NCBI GenBank assembly: GCA_014378465.1
Contig: JACMNQ010000009.1
Span: forward strand, 21,508 to 85,507
Length of the DNA stretch: 64,000 bases
Source of the DNA: Oligoflexia bacterium
Lineage (GTDB): Bacteria > Bdellovibrionota > UBA1018
Direction of reading: 5' to 3'
The position numbers were made by a program, and so were the translations under genes. The notes beneath the pieces were generated by a model. That model did not search any database. It was given only the letters and a program-made list of their open reading frames with translations, and was not told the DNA's origin. This document shows positions 44,226 to 53,261 of the stretch, piece after piece; the first letter of the stretch is position 1; every line of letters starts with the position of its first letter.

Positions 44226-44635
44226 AACAAACGTCCCTCTAGAGAAATGACGATTCTGGTGAAGAACCGTCTCCGAGTTTTAGGAACGTCTGAATTGTGA
44301 GCACTTGAGCGATGATTCCGAGTCACAACAGCCCGGAGTCAAATTGGAAGACACTGAATTCTTCGGCTATGCCGAAGTCATTTCCGCCACGCGTAACAGC
44401 AAATACAGGTAGCAGACGTTGTCAGCTCTCCAGAAGAAATTTGGTGGTTCTTCTGGCTGACAATCTGCTCTTCGGACGCGGCGCGTTAGCACTTGAGTAA
44501 AACAGTATAATATTAACAATCTATTTTTATTGTTTTGTAACTATTCGAAACTATTGACTGATGCAGTCACCCCTAATGAGGTGGATCCCTGATTCAGGGA
44601 TCCACCTCAGGGTGGTGTACTACCAGACGTTCAGA
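44226..44635. other. Flagellin spacer with several perfect hairpins
   Basis: This 410-base spacer has no gene. It contains a 15-bp hairpin (44578-44608), a bulged stem GTCAG/CCAGAAGAA with TTCTTCTGG/CTGAC (44421-44461) and a 7-bp hairpin CTTCGGC-TAT-GCCGAAG (44361-44377). An AT-rich block at 44505-44560 has TATACT on the minus strand and could be the promoter of the 44225 flagellin. If so, two of these hairpins lie in its leader. Confidence 0.5.
44578..44608 (-). terminator. Perfect 15-bp inverted repeat after the second flagellin
   Basis: GAGGTGGATCCCTGA and its exact complement are separated by a single T. It begins 28 bases past the stop of the flagellin at 44636 (minus). No T-run follows on either strand, so it may be an RNA 3' end stabiliser or a factor-dependent terminator. 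Confidence 0.5.
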
Positions 44636-45469
44636 TCAACCGATGAGCTTGAGAGCCATCATGTTGTTCTGATTAGCTTGACTGAGGACCGACACACCTG
44701 CCTGAGAAAGAATGTTGTTCTTGGTCAGTTCTGCAGTTTCGGAAGCCATATCCACATCGCGGATGCGGCTGTTGGCTCCTGACAGGTTCTCATGGTAGAT
44801 TTCCATGTTGTTGATGCTGGACTGGAGACGATTCTGAAGAGCGCCCATTTCAGAGCGGTTTTCGGAAAGGTTCTGAATCGCAGAGTCAACGACGGCCAGA
44901 TTGTTCTGAGCATCTTCTTTGCTTGCGACACTGATGCCGCCAACGCCGAGGCGGTTGGTGGTGATGTCGGTCTTTGCGGTATCGAACTGAAAACGATCCT
45001 GTGCAGGGTTGTTATTCAGACCGATCTGAATTTCAAGTTTCTTTCCTTCGCCGTTCAGAAGCTTGGCGCCGTTGTACTCAGTGGACTGAGCGATACGATC
45101 GACTTCGCTCTTGAGCTGCTGAACTTCTTTGTCAATGAACTTGCGTTCAGTGTCGCCGATGGTGTCAGAAGCTCCCTGAATGGAGAGTTCGCGAAAACGA
45201 GTCAGGATGTTTCCAGTTTCGTTCATCGCGCCTTCAGCGGTCTGAATCATGGAGATCCCGTCGCTTGCATTTCGCATGTCCTGGCGGATCGAGCGAATGT
45301 TGCTCTTCATTTTTTCAGAGATCGCCAGACCTGCGGCATCATCTGCCGCCTTGGTGATTCTGGAACCCGAAGACAACTTCTCGAGAGAAGCTTTCTGCGC
45401 GGTCGAATTGATGCCCAAATTACGCTGTGCTGCCAAAGACTGTACGTTAGTACTAATTCTTAAACCCAT
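44636..45469 (-). CDS. fliC: Flagellin paralogue
   Basis: The ATG at 45469 follows GGAGG by five bases. A frame start four codons upstream is not used. The 277-residue product shares all flagellin end motifs with the gene at 43389 (L-S-S-G-S-R-I-T-K-A-A-D-D-A-A-G-L-A-I-S near the N-terminus, ending M-M-A-L-K-L-I-G) but differs in the centre and in many end positions. The two are diverged duplicates, as in bacteria whose filament uses several flagellins. Confidence 0.97.
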   Translation of the reverse strand: MGLRISTNVQSLAAQRNLGINSTAQKASLEKLSSGSRITKAADDAAGLAISEKMKSNIRSIRQDMRNASDGISMIQTAEGAMNETGNILTRFRELSIQGASDTIGDTERKFIDKEVQQLKSEVDRIAQSTEYNGAKLLNGEGKKLEIQIGLNNNPAQDRFQFDTAKTDITTNRLGVGGISVASKEDAQNNLAVVDSAIQNLSENRSEMGALQNRLQSSINNMEIYHENLSGANSRIRDVDMASETAELTKNNILSQAGVSVLSQANQNNMMALKLIG

Positions 45470-45794
45470 ACCATCCTCCAAGATGAGGCCCCAGATTCTA
45501 CCGGATTCAAGAGCGGACGTGAGTCCGCGCCTGTTCCCGTTGGAACTTGAAACGCCAATTTATTAAGTGTGGCAGGAATATGCTGTACCCCTGCCGAAGG
45601 ACTGACTCTGTAGAACCCATCTACCGAATCAATCTTCGTTCAAATACCTAATCGGTCCACCATTAAGATAACTTAAGACTTTTTTAGTCAACTATTCGAT
45701 TAGCAAAATACTGTGATTGATCCAGCACATAATGCATTGCGTTAAATACAAACTGCATTCGAGACCTATTTTTAGTGAGCACTTTAGTCTTCTA
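45470..45794. other. Leader and promoter region of the second flagellin
   Basis: This 325-base AT-rich gap separates meaB from the flagellin on the minus strand. A GCGGAC-GTGA-GTCCGC hairpin with a four-base loop (45514-45529) lies 45 bases before the start codon. A second inverted repeat, GGCAGG...CCTGCC, spans 45571-45595. A likely promoter lies at 45663-45691. No coding frame is convincing. Confidence 0.5.
45663..45691 (-). promoter_or_regulatory. Possible promoter of the second flagellin
   Basis: On the minus strand TTGACT (complement of 45686-45691) is followed after 15-17 bases by TATCTT/TCTTAA. It is sigma-70-like rather than sigma-28-like. Confidence 0.35.
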
Positions 45795-46736
45795 TTACAT
45801 CCCGGAAATCAGATCTGCGGCTTGATAGGGGTCGGTTTCTCTCAGAACCAACTGCTGAAGCAGCTCTTGACCCGATTTGGTCTCAAAAGCTGCCATCAGG
45901 GTTTGATTGAGACGCTCCGTCAGAATATCCAGCACTTCATTCTTGAGAAACTGCGCGGTCTTCAGTTTGCGTTTGTCCGTAACGGTGAGGTGCGCCTGAT
46001 GTCCCGCAATCGCCGCAACAAGTTCAGTCACTCCGATGTTGCGAACCGCCTCTGTTTTCAAGACAGGAATCATCCAGGTGTGCTCATCGTGATCATTGAG
46101 TCCCACCATGTTGATCAGTTCTCGCACCATCTTGTCGGCTTCAGGACGATCGCTTTTATTGACGGCGAAAACATCGGCAATTTCCATCAATCCGGCTTTC
46201 ATCGCCTGGATCGAATCTCCGCTCTCAGGCACCAGCACGACGATCACGGTCTGTGCGAGTTTCAAAATTTCGAGTTCTGTCTGCCCCACTCCCGCCGTTT
46301 CAACGAGAACCACATCAAAACCAGCGGCATCAAGAACGAGCACGACTTCCTTGGTCGCATGCGAAAGGCCACCGTGTTTTCCGCGAGTGCCAAGGGATCG
46401 GATGAAAACGCCTTCGTCTCCGGAATGCTGCTGCATGCGAATGCGATCCCCGAGAATCGCTCCACCCGTGAAAGGACTCGATGGATCCACAGCGACGATC
46501 GCCACGCGTTTTCCTTCCGCACGCAGATTCGCGGCGAGACGATCGACCAATGTGGACTTGCCCGCGCCCGGAGGCCCGGTGATCCCCCAAACCTGCGCAT
46601 GCCCGGAGTGAGGATAAAGAAGGTGCATCATGGCCGCGAGATCCGAATCGCGATTTTCAACCTTGGAGATGATCCGGGCCAGGGACAGGCGATGCCCGGC
46701 AAGCATGTCGTGAACGAGTTTTTCGGAGCGGTTCAT
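45795..46736 (-). CDS. meaB: MeaB/ArgK-type GTPase
   Basis: The ATG at 46736 has AAGG five bases away. A GTG two codons upstream is in frame. The 313-residue G3E-family GTPase has G-P-P-G-A-G-K-S-T-L, V-D-P-S-S-P-F-T-G-G-A-I-L-G-D-R-I-R-M, E-T-A-G-V-G-Q-T-E and N-K-S-D. MeaB protects and reloads B12-dependent methylmalonyl-CoA mutase. No mutase gene is near it in this window. Confidence 0.95.
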   Translation of the reverse strand: MNRSEKLVHDMLAGHRLSLARIISKVENRDSDLAAMMHLLYPHSGHAQVWGITGPPGAGKSTLVDRLAANLRAEGKRVAIVAVDPSSPFTGGAILGDRIRMQQHSGDEGVFIRSLGTRGKHGGLSHATKEVVLVLDAAGFDVVLVETAGVGQTELEILKLAQTVIVVLVPESGDSIQAMKAGLMEIADVFAVNKSDRPEADKMVRELINMVGLNDHDEHTWMIPVLKTEAVRNIGVTELVAAIAGHQAHLTVTDKRKLKTAQFLKNEVLDILTERLNQTLMAAFETKSGQELLQQLVLRETDPYQAADLISGM

Positions 46737-46889
46737 GCTCACCTTTTCTCACAGCTTGGACGGGTGCTCAAGCCTGTAGGCAATATCTGCCCCGTTTAGC
46801 TGAGTGCACGAGGGCCCGATAAGCGTGAAACAAGGTCCACAGGCCCGCACTGAAGCCTTGAATGAAGCTGGCATGGAGGCCAGACTCAG

Positions 46890-47855
46890 ATGAAACCCGA
46901 TTCAAAAATCACCCGGTCCCTTGCAACCCAGCTTCGCACGGGCATTCAGGCCCAAGGCCCGCGAAGCTTGAAGCGGCTGAACGCCTTCCCGCTTCTGGTG
47001 GCCACTTCAGCCGCTTACGGAACCATCGTTTTTGGAAGTCTTGTGGCCGCCTTTGCATTGGCCACCGCTCTTCACGCCACTCCTGCACAAAGCACGGGAT
47101 TCGTCGCACTTGGCCTTCTGGTCGGCATCTTTGGCGGCCTGCTCTTCAATTTTGCCATGGGCCCAGTCCAATTGAAGCAGACCCTCCATGCACAGCCTCT
47201 TTCACAGGCGAGTTTGAACCAGCACCCCACCACTCTGGGAGAGATGATTCAGGAAACTTTCAATCGACAGGAGATGAAGACACCCCAGGTCTTTCTCGTT
47301 TCAGATGAAGAGTCGAAACTCTACGGGCACACTGTTCTGATCTCCGGATTCTCCTTCGGCCGTGGAATTTTCAGGCCCGCCCTGTTCATCTCCGAAGCCA
47401 TTCTCGCGGGTTGCTCAGAAGAAGAGTTCAAGAGCATCCTCACTCATGAGATGGCACATCTTCAGAGCAATCACCTCTTCAAGCGAATCTCACTGATGTG
47501 TGGCGGTTTTCTGACGGCCACTTTCCTTTCCAGTATCTTCGTCGCTGCCTTTCACGTGATCACCGAGGTTCCGATTCAGGGACCGCTTCTGCTGCTCAAC
47601 CTTCTCGTGCCGGTCACCACCACGCTCTGGCTGGTCAAGAAGCAGAGTTTTCGGCATGAACATGAAGCGGATGCGATCAGCGTCAAACGCTTTGGTTCAT
47701 CCCCTCAGGCCTTGAAGTCCGCACTCGAGAAACTCGAAACTCTCAATCTCCGCAAGGATACGAAGACTTCAACCTTGACGCAGTCTCGTCTCCAGGCGCT
47801 GGACCAGATGAGTCATCCTGATGCAGGCAAAATCAGAACTCAGACCGCGGCCTGA
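46890..47855 (+). CDS. M48 family membrane metalloprotease (HtpX-like)
   Basis: The 321-residue protein has two membrane helices near residues 32-92, the zinc motif H-E-M-A-H (His186, Glu187, His190), two further hydrophobic segments and a later H-E-H-E-A-D that supplies the third ligand. HtpX-type enzymes degrade misfolded inner-membrane proteins. GGAGG lies ten bases before the ATG. Confidence 0.92.
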   Translation: MKPDSKITRSLATQLRTGIQAQGPRSLKRLNAFPLLVATSAAYGTIVFGSLVAAFALATALHATPAQSTGFVALGLLVGIFGGLLFNFAMGPVQLKQTLHAQPLSQASLNQHPTTLGEMIQETFNRQEMKTPQVFLVSDEESKLYGHTVLISGFSFGRGIFRPALFISEAILAGCSEEEFKSILTHEMAHLQSNHLFKRISLMCGGFLTATFLSSIFVAAFHVITEVPIQGPLLLLNLLVPVTTTLWLVKKQSFRHEHEADAISVKRFGSSPQALKSALEKLETLNLRKDTKTSTLTQSRLQALDQMSHPDAGKIRTQTAA

Positions 47856-47873
47856 GAAGCGGATTGAAAGCGC

Positions 47874-48791
47874 TCAGTCGGGCGGAAGTTTGAACTGCTT
47901 TTCGAGCTCACGTGCATCGTAAGTGTCTTTTGATTTTTCGGAAGCCTGAACTGCGGCTCTTTCAGGGGCCGGCTTCGCAATCGCTGCGGAAGCAGGTACT
48001 CTGGCAGCCTGATCCTCTTCGCCAAAGGAAGGAGACGGTGGAGAAATCAAAGCCGGTATTGCTGCATCCGCTTCGACCCCTGTGGGACGAAACGACGATA
48101 CGGTCGTCGGCGGCGCGGGCATCTGCGCTGCAGCGGGAGCGGTTTCGATCAAACCGTATTTTTCCAGGATGCTGGCCTCGGTATCCAGGCTCGGCCGCAC
48201 ATCGGAAAAGGGATTGGAGACCCGAATCAGCTCGGAGCTGAGCTGAGGCGTGGCCTCAACCTTGCGGTAGAACACGAACTCACTCACGCGGCGATAACGA
48301 GTGACCGCCCAGCGCAGGTAGCGTGAATCGCGAAACTCGTTCATGAAGCTTCGTGCGACGGGGGTCAGAAAGATATAGTGATCAACGACCGCTTTTTGAC
48401 GATCTTCAATGAAAATGTCATGGGCGAGCTGATCCTCGAGGTCAAGCACCTTGGAATAGAAGCACCAGTGGTATTTCACCGGATCTCGTTTCACGAGTTC
48501 ACGGATCCCACGGTCAATTTCGATTTTGCTCTGAGTCTTTTCGCGCAACCTCAGAAAGTCCTGATCGCACCCTGCATAAGCGGCCCGATCGGGAGCACCT
48601 TTTTCAGCAAACAGTCCGCGCACATCGCCCAGATCCAGTCCGGGCGGATGTGGAACCTGGACGTAAGGAGGCAATTCGGCTGGAAATTCAGGCAAGGGCT
48701 CGACTTGAGTGGTTGAACACCCATCAAAGAGCAGAATGAAACTGATTGCAGCGACGAGTGCAGAACGGCGCTGCCGGGAAAAAATTGCCAT
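47874..48791 (-). CDS. Lipoprotein diverging from the motor-like operon, unknown
   Basis: The frame extends to 49127, but that part lies antisense to the barrel gene. The ATG at 48791 (305 residues) fits a signal peptide with F-D-G-C at the lipobox. Aspartate before glycine is unusual there. The mature part has a helical domain of about 170 residues with three cysteines, then a Pro/Ala-rich disordered region and a charged C-terminus. It is divergent from the FliG-type operon with 124 bases between starts, so the two may be co-regulated. Function is unknown. Confidence 0.72.
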   Translation of the reverse strand: MAIFSRQRRSALVAAISFILLFDGCSTTQVEPLPEFPAELPPYVQVPHPPGLDLGDVRGLFAEKGAPDRAAYAGCDQDFLRLREKTQSKIEIDRGIRELVKRDPVKYHWCFYSKVLDLEDQLAHDIFIEDRQKAVVDHYIFLTPVARSFMNEFRDSRYLRWAVTRYRRVSEFVFYRKVEATPQLSSELIRVSNPFSDVRPSLDTEASILEKYGLIETAPAAAQMPAPPTTVSSFRPTGVEADAAIPALISPPSPSFGEEDQAARVPASAAIAKPAPERAAVQASEKSKDTYDARELEKQFKLPPD

Positions 48792-48915
48792 CTTGTAATT
48801 CCCATCGGCAAAAACCGCCCACTGCCTGAGAGAATATTTGTGAGAATTGTTTGAGAGAAGTTCAAGACTATTGGGTTCCAGCCGAAAAGCTTTATAAGGA
48901 AGGAGCCCAAAGGAT

Positions 48916-50112
48916 ATGGGCCAATCAGCAGCAAGCTCGAAACAATACCTGATCGCCCACCTCAACGCAGCCACACTTCGCGCTGCCGTCGTGCTTCTTT
49001 GCGCTTTCACTGCTTCTTCAGGTTTCTGTTCCCCAGCCGTTGCCGCCGACACTGCACCCGCCATTTCAAATCCGGCACCTCCACCTTCCCGACCTGCGGC
49101 TTCAGGCACCAGTTCGAAGGAACGCAATTTCTATGAAGTGCTCGAGGATCTCCTGGGAGATTTCGAATACGATCTGAAAAATGGGCAGGTCAACGGCCTG
49201 CGTGACCTTGCGGTTCGCAACATCGCGACCAGTGAAAACATTCCACCGTCCTTCAGGAACCACCTCGAGCTCGTCGTCACCGAACGCATTCTCAACACGA
49301 GCAAGACCCGTGTGGTGCAGTGCCTCCCCTGTCGCGCGAAGAGAACCACCTTGAGCGGCGATCAGATGGTCATCACTTCGGCCGAGACCAATCCCGTTGA
49401 GCTTTCCAGAATCGCAAAGCTCTCAGGCATTCAGCATTTCATGGACATCGCATTCACTTACCAGCCCAACGGACTGGTACTATCCCTTTACATCACTGAA
49501 CCGGAAAGCGGAGCCGTGGTCTGGTCGAGAAGTTACAACTCGGAAACTTCCCGAGCCGCCGCTTCACGTCGCGGGGTCGATTTCTCCCAGATCGATGACG
49601 CTCGCAAACAGACGGAATATCAGCCCACAATCCAGTACCGCGCCACCGTGGGTTATATGTTCGAGCCGAACATCGGCACCATGACCGGCTGCCTGAACTT
49701 CGGTTTCAGGATGGTTGAGCGTTACGACAACCGCAAGAAGGAAGTCGGCTTTGAACTCGACTACCTCAAGGACTCCTCCAGCATTGCCGGCAACCCCGCA
49801 GCTGCGACCACAGCCAACCTGTACAGCGGCCTCAATCTCACCCTTCTCTTTCTTCATACCTGGAACATGATCGGCAATGAAGAAAACTACAATCGCGTCC
49901 GCGGAAACATCTTTGCCGGAGTGGGCGGGACTTATAGTGCCGGATTTCTGGGCGGCCTGGTCCGCGGCGGCTACGAGTGGCGTCTGGCCAAGCACTGGGC
50001 CGTGAACGCAAACCTGGGCTATCGCCCGAGATCAACGACTTTCTTCACAGACAACACTTCCAAAACCGTTTCAGGCGTCGAGTACGGCCTGGGAATCAGC
50101 GCAACTTTTTGA
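48916..50112 (+). CDS. Outer-membrane beta-barrel protein with periplasmic N-domain
   Basis: The 398-residue protein has a long signal peptide (cleavage near A-V-A-A-D, about residue 44) and a Pro-rich linker. A soluble alpha/beta domain (about residues 70-215) resembles the FlgO/CsgG/LpoB type of domain in its E-R-I-L and S-G-x-x-V-W-S-R-S-Y segments. The C-terminal region (about 230-398) consists of alternating aromatic beta strands ending in phenylalanine, the outer-membrane insertion signal. It has one C-x-x-C pair (C-L-P-C). First gene of the operon. The barrel call is by composition, the N-domain call by weak resemblance. Confidence 0.7.
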   Translation: MGQSAASSKQYLIAHLNAATLRAAVVLLCAFTASSGFCSPAVAADTAPAISNPAPPPSRPAASGTSSKERNFYEVLEDLLGDFEYDLKNGQVNGLRDLAVRNIATSENIPPSFRNHLELVVTERILNTSKTRVVQCLPCRAKRTTLSGDQMVITSAETNPVELSRIAKLSGIQHFMDIAFTYQPNGLVLSLYITEPESGAVVWSRSYNSETSRAAASRRGVDFSQIDDARKQTEYQPTIQYRATVGYMFEPNIGTMTGCLNFGFRMVERYDNRKKEVGFELDYLKDSSSIAGNPAAATTANLYSGLNLTLLFLHTWNMIGNEENYNRVRGNIFAGVGGTYSAGFLGGLVRGGYEWRLAKHWAVNANLGYRPRSTTFFTDNTSKTVSGVEYGLGISATF

Positions 50113-50113
50113 C

Positions 50114-50875
50114 ATGAGAAACTCAATGACGTTTTCAAGACAGATCATGATTGTGGCAGGCACCTGGGGAATTCTCTCCCTGATGGGCTGCTCCACCCTG
50201 AAGTCCGTCTTCGTCACGGACACATCACCCGACCGCGCAGGTCCGATTCAAAATCCTTTCGGCGGCTATGACTCGAACGACAATAAACACGAAAACATCG
50301 TACTGCGCAGCAAACGCGGTGATCGATCCGTCGAAGTCGAAATTCCCAACGGCAATCGTGAGATGAGTGACCTCGTGATGCCCGTGTCCCCGAATTTCAA
50401 GGGTGAAAGCGCATTTTCAGGCAATGCTTACGGCGAAAGCGCTCCGGAAAATTACAAGGACCGCAAGCCTGGGATATCAGATCGTGAAATCACCGGATCG
50501 TTTCCCAAGAACCTTCCTGAATTTGAAGGCAAGCGCCAGGAAATCGAAAGCGGCCTGGGCGTGATGACTTCGGACGACAACACTCCCGCCTCCGATCAGA
50601 GCTACCTCGCTGCTCTCGACCATATCAAACAGCTCTACAAGAGCGCTCGCTATGAAGCCGGGCTTCTTGAACTCGATGAACTGACACGCCTCTATCCGAC
50701 GGATCCGAAGATCTACCAGATGCGCGGGACCCTTCTCGACCGTCTGGGCCGAACGGATCTGGCTTTGAAATCCTGGAATCAGTCCCTGCGATTTGATCCG
50801 GGCAACACGAGCCTGAGAAAATTCATTGAGAAGAAGCAACAGAAGCGCGGCCTGGCTTCGGGGAGACACCCGTGA
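50114..50875 (+). CDS. TPR lipoprotein of the motor-like operon
   Basis: The 253-residue product has a lipoprotein signal with L-M-G-C near residue 26. A disordered region rich in Asn, Gly and Ser is followed by two tetratricopeptide units (about residues 160-245; Y-K-S-A-R-Y-E-A-G-L and D-L-A-L-K-S-W-N-Q-S-L-R-F-D-P). It lies one base after the barrel gene and overlaps the next start as GTGA. It is probably anchored in the outer membrane as a scaffold near the barrel. Confidence 0.8.
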   Translation: MRNSMTFSRQIMIVAGTWGILSLMGCSTLKSVFVTDTSPDRAGPIQNPFGGYDSNDNKHENIVLRSKRGDRSVEVEIPNGNREMSDLVMPVSPNFKGESAFSGNAYGESAPENYKDRKPGISDREITGSFPKNLPEFEGKRQEIESGLGVMTSDDNTPASDQSYLAALDHIKQLYKSARYEAGLLELDELTRLYPTDPKIYQMRGTLLDRLGRTDLALKSWNQSLRFDPGNTSLRKFIEKKQQKRGLASGRHP

Positions 50876-53259
50876 AGAAGATTTTGAATCATCCGCCCCG
50901 GGTGTTGACGGCACTCGCCGCCCTGCTCCTCGCTGCCGCGACGCCGGCTTCCGCGCACGCCGCTTTCAAGGGCAGATCCAGTGCTCATAACGCCATTGAC
51001 GCAACCAAGATCACGGCTGAAAATCAGATCAAAAACCTCATCGAGCCCTTCTTGAACAAGTATTGTCGCGAAGAGTGCAAAATCATGTCGATCCATGCGA
51101 CTGTCGACCTCGCGACCGCTGACGAGATTTCCCCAGGCTTCGATGACGTGGATCCCAAGTCTCAGGAGGAGCTCGCGCCGACTTCCGCTGACATCAAGAT
51201 TCTGATGGATGAAAAAGTTGGTCCAGTCACTCGCACCAAGCTGACTGAGCTCATGCAGCAGTTCCTGGACACCCTGGACTATCCCGTCAGGATCAATACA
51301 CAGGTCACGCGCTTTCCTTCTCCCGTGGGCTCTTCGGGCAAGATCAACGAGCTCCGTGAAAAAGTGACCAAACAGTTCAAATCCACCCTCGAAACTCTCT
51401 TCGCGCAGTTCTGCCCCAACCAGTGCATGATCGCCGACTATGATCTGACCACCGAAGTCGTGAATTCCGAAGAAGCGCAGTATGGCTCAGTCGGTGAGTT
51501 CATGGAAGACCAGGGAGTGGCGATCCGCATTCAGGACATCTCGGCCACCCTCCTGATTGATGAATCGCTGCCTGCGGAAGACCGCGCCAATATCCTTGAA
51601 ATGGCGAAGCTCAAGACCGGCTTTCTGAAAAATGTCACGCTGGGCTTCAAAGCGATGAAATTTCCCAAACCGATCACCCAGTTCGACGCTCAGGGAAACA
51701 TCATCGCGGGCACGAACCGCAGCCCGGCTTCAAACAGCGAAAGTCTCGAATCCCGGTCTCAGACTCTGAATGAAAGCAAAAATTCCCTGAGCTCGGATCA
51801 CAAGGAAACTCAAACTTCTGACCACCGCGCGACTGACAGCCGTCAGGAAAAGAATTCCAAGGAAGAAAACAACACCAAGCAGGAAAATTTCTCTCGCATT
51901 GAAAAAATCGAACGCGTCGAAAGTGGAGACGCTGTCCAGGCCGAACTTCAGAAGTTCAAAGTCTACGGGCTGGTACTCGCCTGCGCCATCCTTTCAATTC
52001 TGATTTTCATCGCCCTCGCCACTTTCAGACAGAAGCCCCCCCAGGTCGCCAATCAGCCCAGTCCGTCATTTACTCCGAATGCATCGACGCACTCTGCAAA
52101 TTCAGAAAATTCGAGCGACGATTCAGGACCTGCAAACAGCCGTGCTGCATTGATCGCAAGGCGTTATGAGGCCGAACGCCTGACCGAAGAGCTCATGGCC
52201 ACTTACGCTCAGCAGCCGAAAGTCGCCAAACAGGTCTTCGCACGCATCCTCACTGAAGAAGGCATCGAGACCACTTCGGCCTACCTCACCATTTTCGGAG
52301 AAAGCGTGGTCATGGACCTGCTCCGGGATCCAAGTCTTCAGGCCGATATTTCTGAACTGATGGAGTTTCACGCCAAAAACCCGATGGACCTGAGCGATGA
52401 AGATCGCCTCGATCTCCTCAAAAGGGCATACAATCGAACGGTTTCAGGAAAATTGGTCGTCATGGGCAGCCGCTCATCCCATCAGTTCGATTTCCTCTCC
52501 GAAATGGACGGAGTGCAGATCATGGAGCTCATTCGCAACGAATCCCTGACGGTCAAATCCATCGTGATCACTCAGTGTGACGCGCAGAAGAGAAACATCA
52601 TCTACACGAAACTTGATCCCGAGCTGAAGATGAGCCTGATGACCGAACTCACGCGCATTGATTATCTGCCGCGTGAATTCATCTCCAATGTGGCCAATGC
52701 CCTCAAGAGAAAACGTCGTGAGAATCCAAGACTCAACACGGAAGCTCTGCCCGGTTCTGAGGTTCTGTTGACCTTGCTCGAACGAAGCGATGATGAAACT
52801 CAGCAATCCATCATCCACAATCTGGAAATTTCGAGTCCGGACAGCGCACGAACCCTCAAGAGCAAACTCGTGAGCATCGAAACTCTCGCCCACCTCCGCG
52901 ATGGCCAGTTGCTCGAAGTGATTCTGAGCCTGAAGCACGACGAACTCCTCAATTTCCTCAAAGCGACCTCAGCGGACATCAAGAGCGCGATCTTTTCCAA
53001 AGCGCCTCGCGACCTCGTGGGAGACCTCGAAGACGAACTCTCTCAGCTGGTCGCACCTGCGAGAGAAGCTTTTGCCTCCGTGGAAAGAAAGATCATCAAC
53101 CGGATGAAAGTGATGGCCGGCGACGGTCTCATCAATCTGGTGGAAATCAACGACCGCATGTTCGCGCAGGGCAATGTCGCCTACATTCAGGCCAGTCCAG
53201 CCGGCGAAGGCTCCGCGGACGCTCCAACTCAGAGAAACCTGCGAAAGGTAGTGGGTTGA
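50872..53259 (+). CDS. Membrane-anchored FliF-like/FliG fusion (putative rotor)
   Basis: The 795-residue protein starts at GTG 50872, coupled to the previous gene. Order: signal peptide (1-30); two tandem periplasmic modules (about 45-150 and 155-268), each with a C-x3-C pair (Cys65/69, Cys181/185) and a FliF ring-like pattern (I-L-M-D-E or L-L-I-D-E-S-L-P then K-L/M-A helices); an Asn/Ser/Glu-rich linker; one membrane helix (364-385); then a full FliG. FliG-M lies at about 538-615 (F-D-F-L, then V-I-T-Q-C-D and L-D-P-E-L). FliG-C lies at about 628-765, with helices matching the torque domain and I-I-N-R near its end. A FliG-N-like segment lies at about 430-500. The EHPQ motif that binds FliM reads N-E-S-L-T. 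The FliG call is strong, the FliF-like call moderate, and the rotor role inferred. Confidence 0.82.
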   Translation: MKKILNHPPRVLTALAALLLAAATPASAHAAFKGRSSAHNAIDATKITAENQIKNLIEPFLNKYCREECKIMSIHATVDLATADEISPGFDDVDPKSQEELAPTSADIKILMDEKVGPVTRTKLTELMQQFLDTLDYPVRINTQVTRFPSPVGSSGKINELREKVTKQFKSTLETLFAQFCPNQCMIADYDLTTEVVNSEEAQYGSVGEFMEDQGVAIRIQDISATLLIDESLPAEDRANILEMAKLKTGFLKNVTLGFKAMKFPKPITQFDAQGNIIAGTNRSPASNSESLESRSQTLNESKNSLSSDHKETQTSDHRATDSRQEKNSKEENNTKQENFSRIEKIERVESGDAVQAELQKFKVYGLVLACAILSILIFIALATFRQKPPQVANQPSPSFTPNASTHSANSENSSDDSGPANSRAALIARRYEAERLTEELMATYAQQPKVAKQVFARILTEEGIETTSAYLTIFGESVVMDLLRDPSLQADISELMEFHAKNPMDLSDEDRLDLLKRAYNRTVSGKLVVMGSRSSHQFDFLSEMDGVQIMELIRNESLTVKSIVITQCDAQKRNIIYTKLDPELKMSLMTELTRIDYLPREFISNVANALKRKRRENPRLNTEALPGSEVLLTLLERSDDETQQSIIHNLEISSPDSARTLKSKLVSIETLAHLRDGQLLEVILSLKHDELLNFLKATSADIKSAIFSKAPRDLVGDLEDELSQLVAPAREAFASVERKIINRMKVMAGDGLINLVEINDRMFAQGNVAYIQASPAGEGSADAPTQRNLRKVVG

Positions 53260-53261
53260 TC

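Noticed and set aside
45568..45585. Sigma-54-like element near the second flagellin
   Set aside because: The GG-GC spacing is one base short, and it points away from the flagellin.
45795..46736. MeaB as evidence of a local methylmalonyl-CoA pathway
   Set aside because: No mutase or epimerase gene is near. The mutase may lie elsewhere.
48792..49127. N-terminal extension of the lipoprotein at 47874
   Set aside because: It would lie antisense to the barrel gene and put 112 residues before a good lipoprotein signal.
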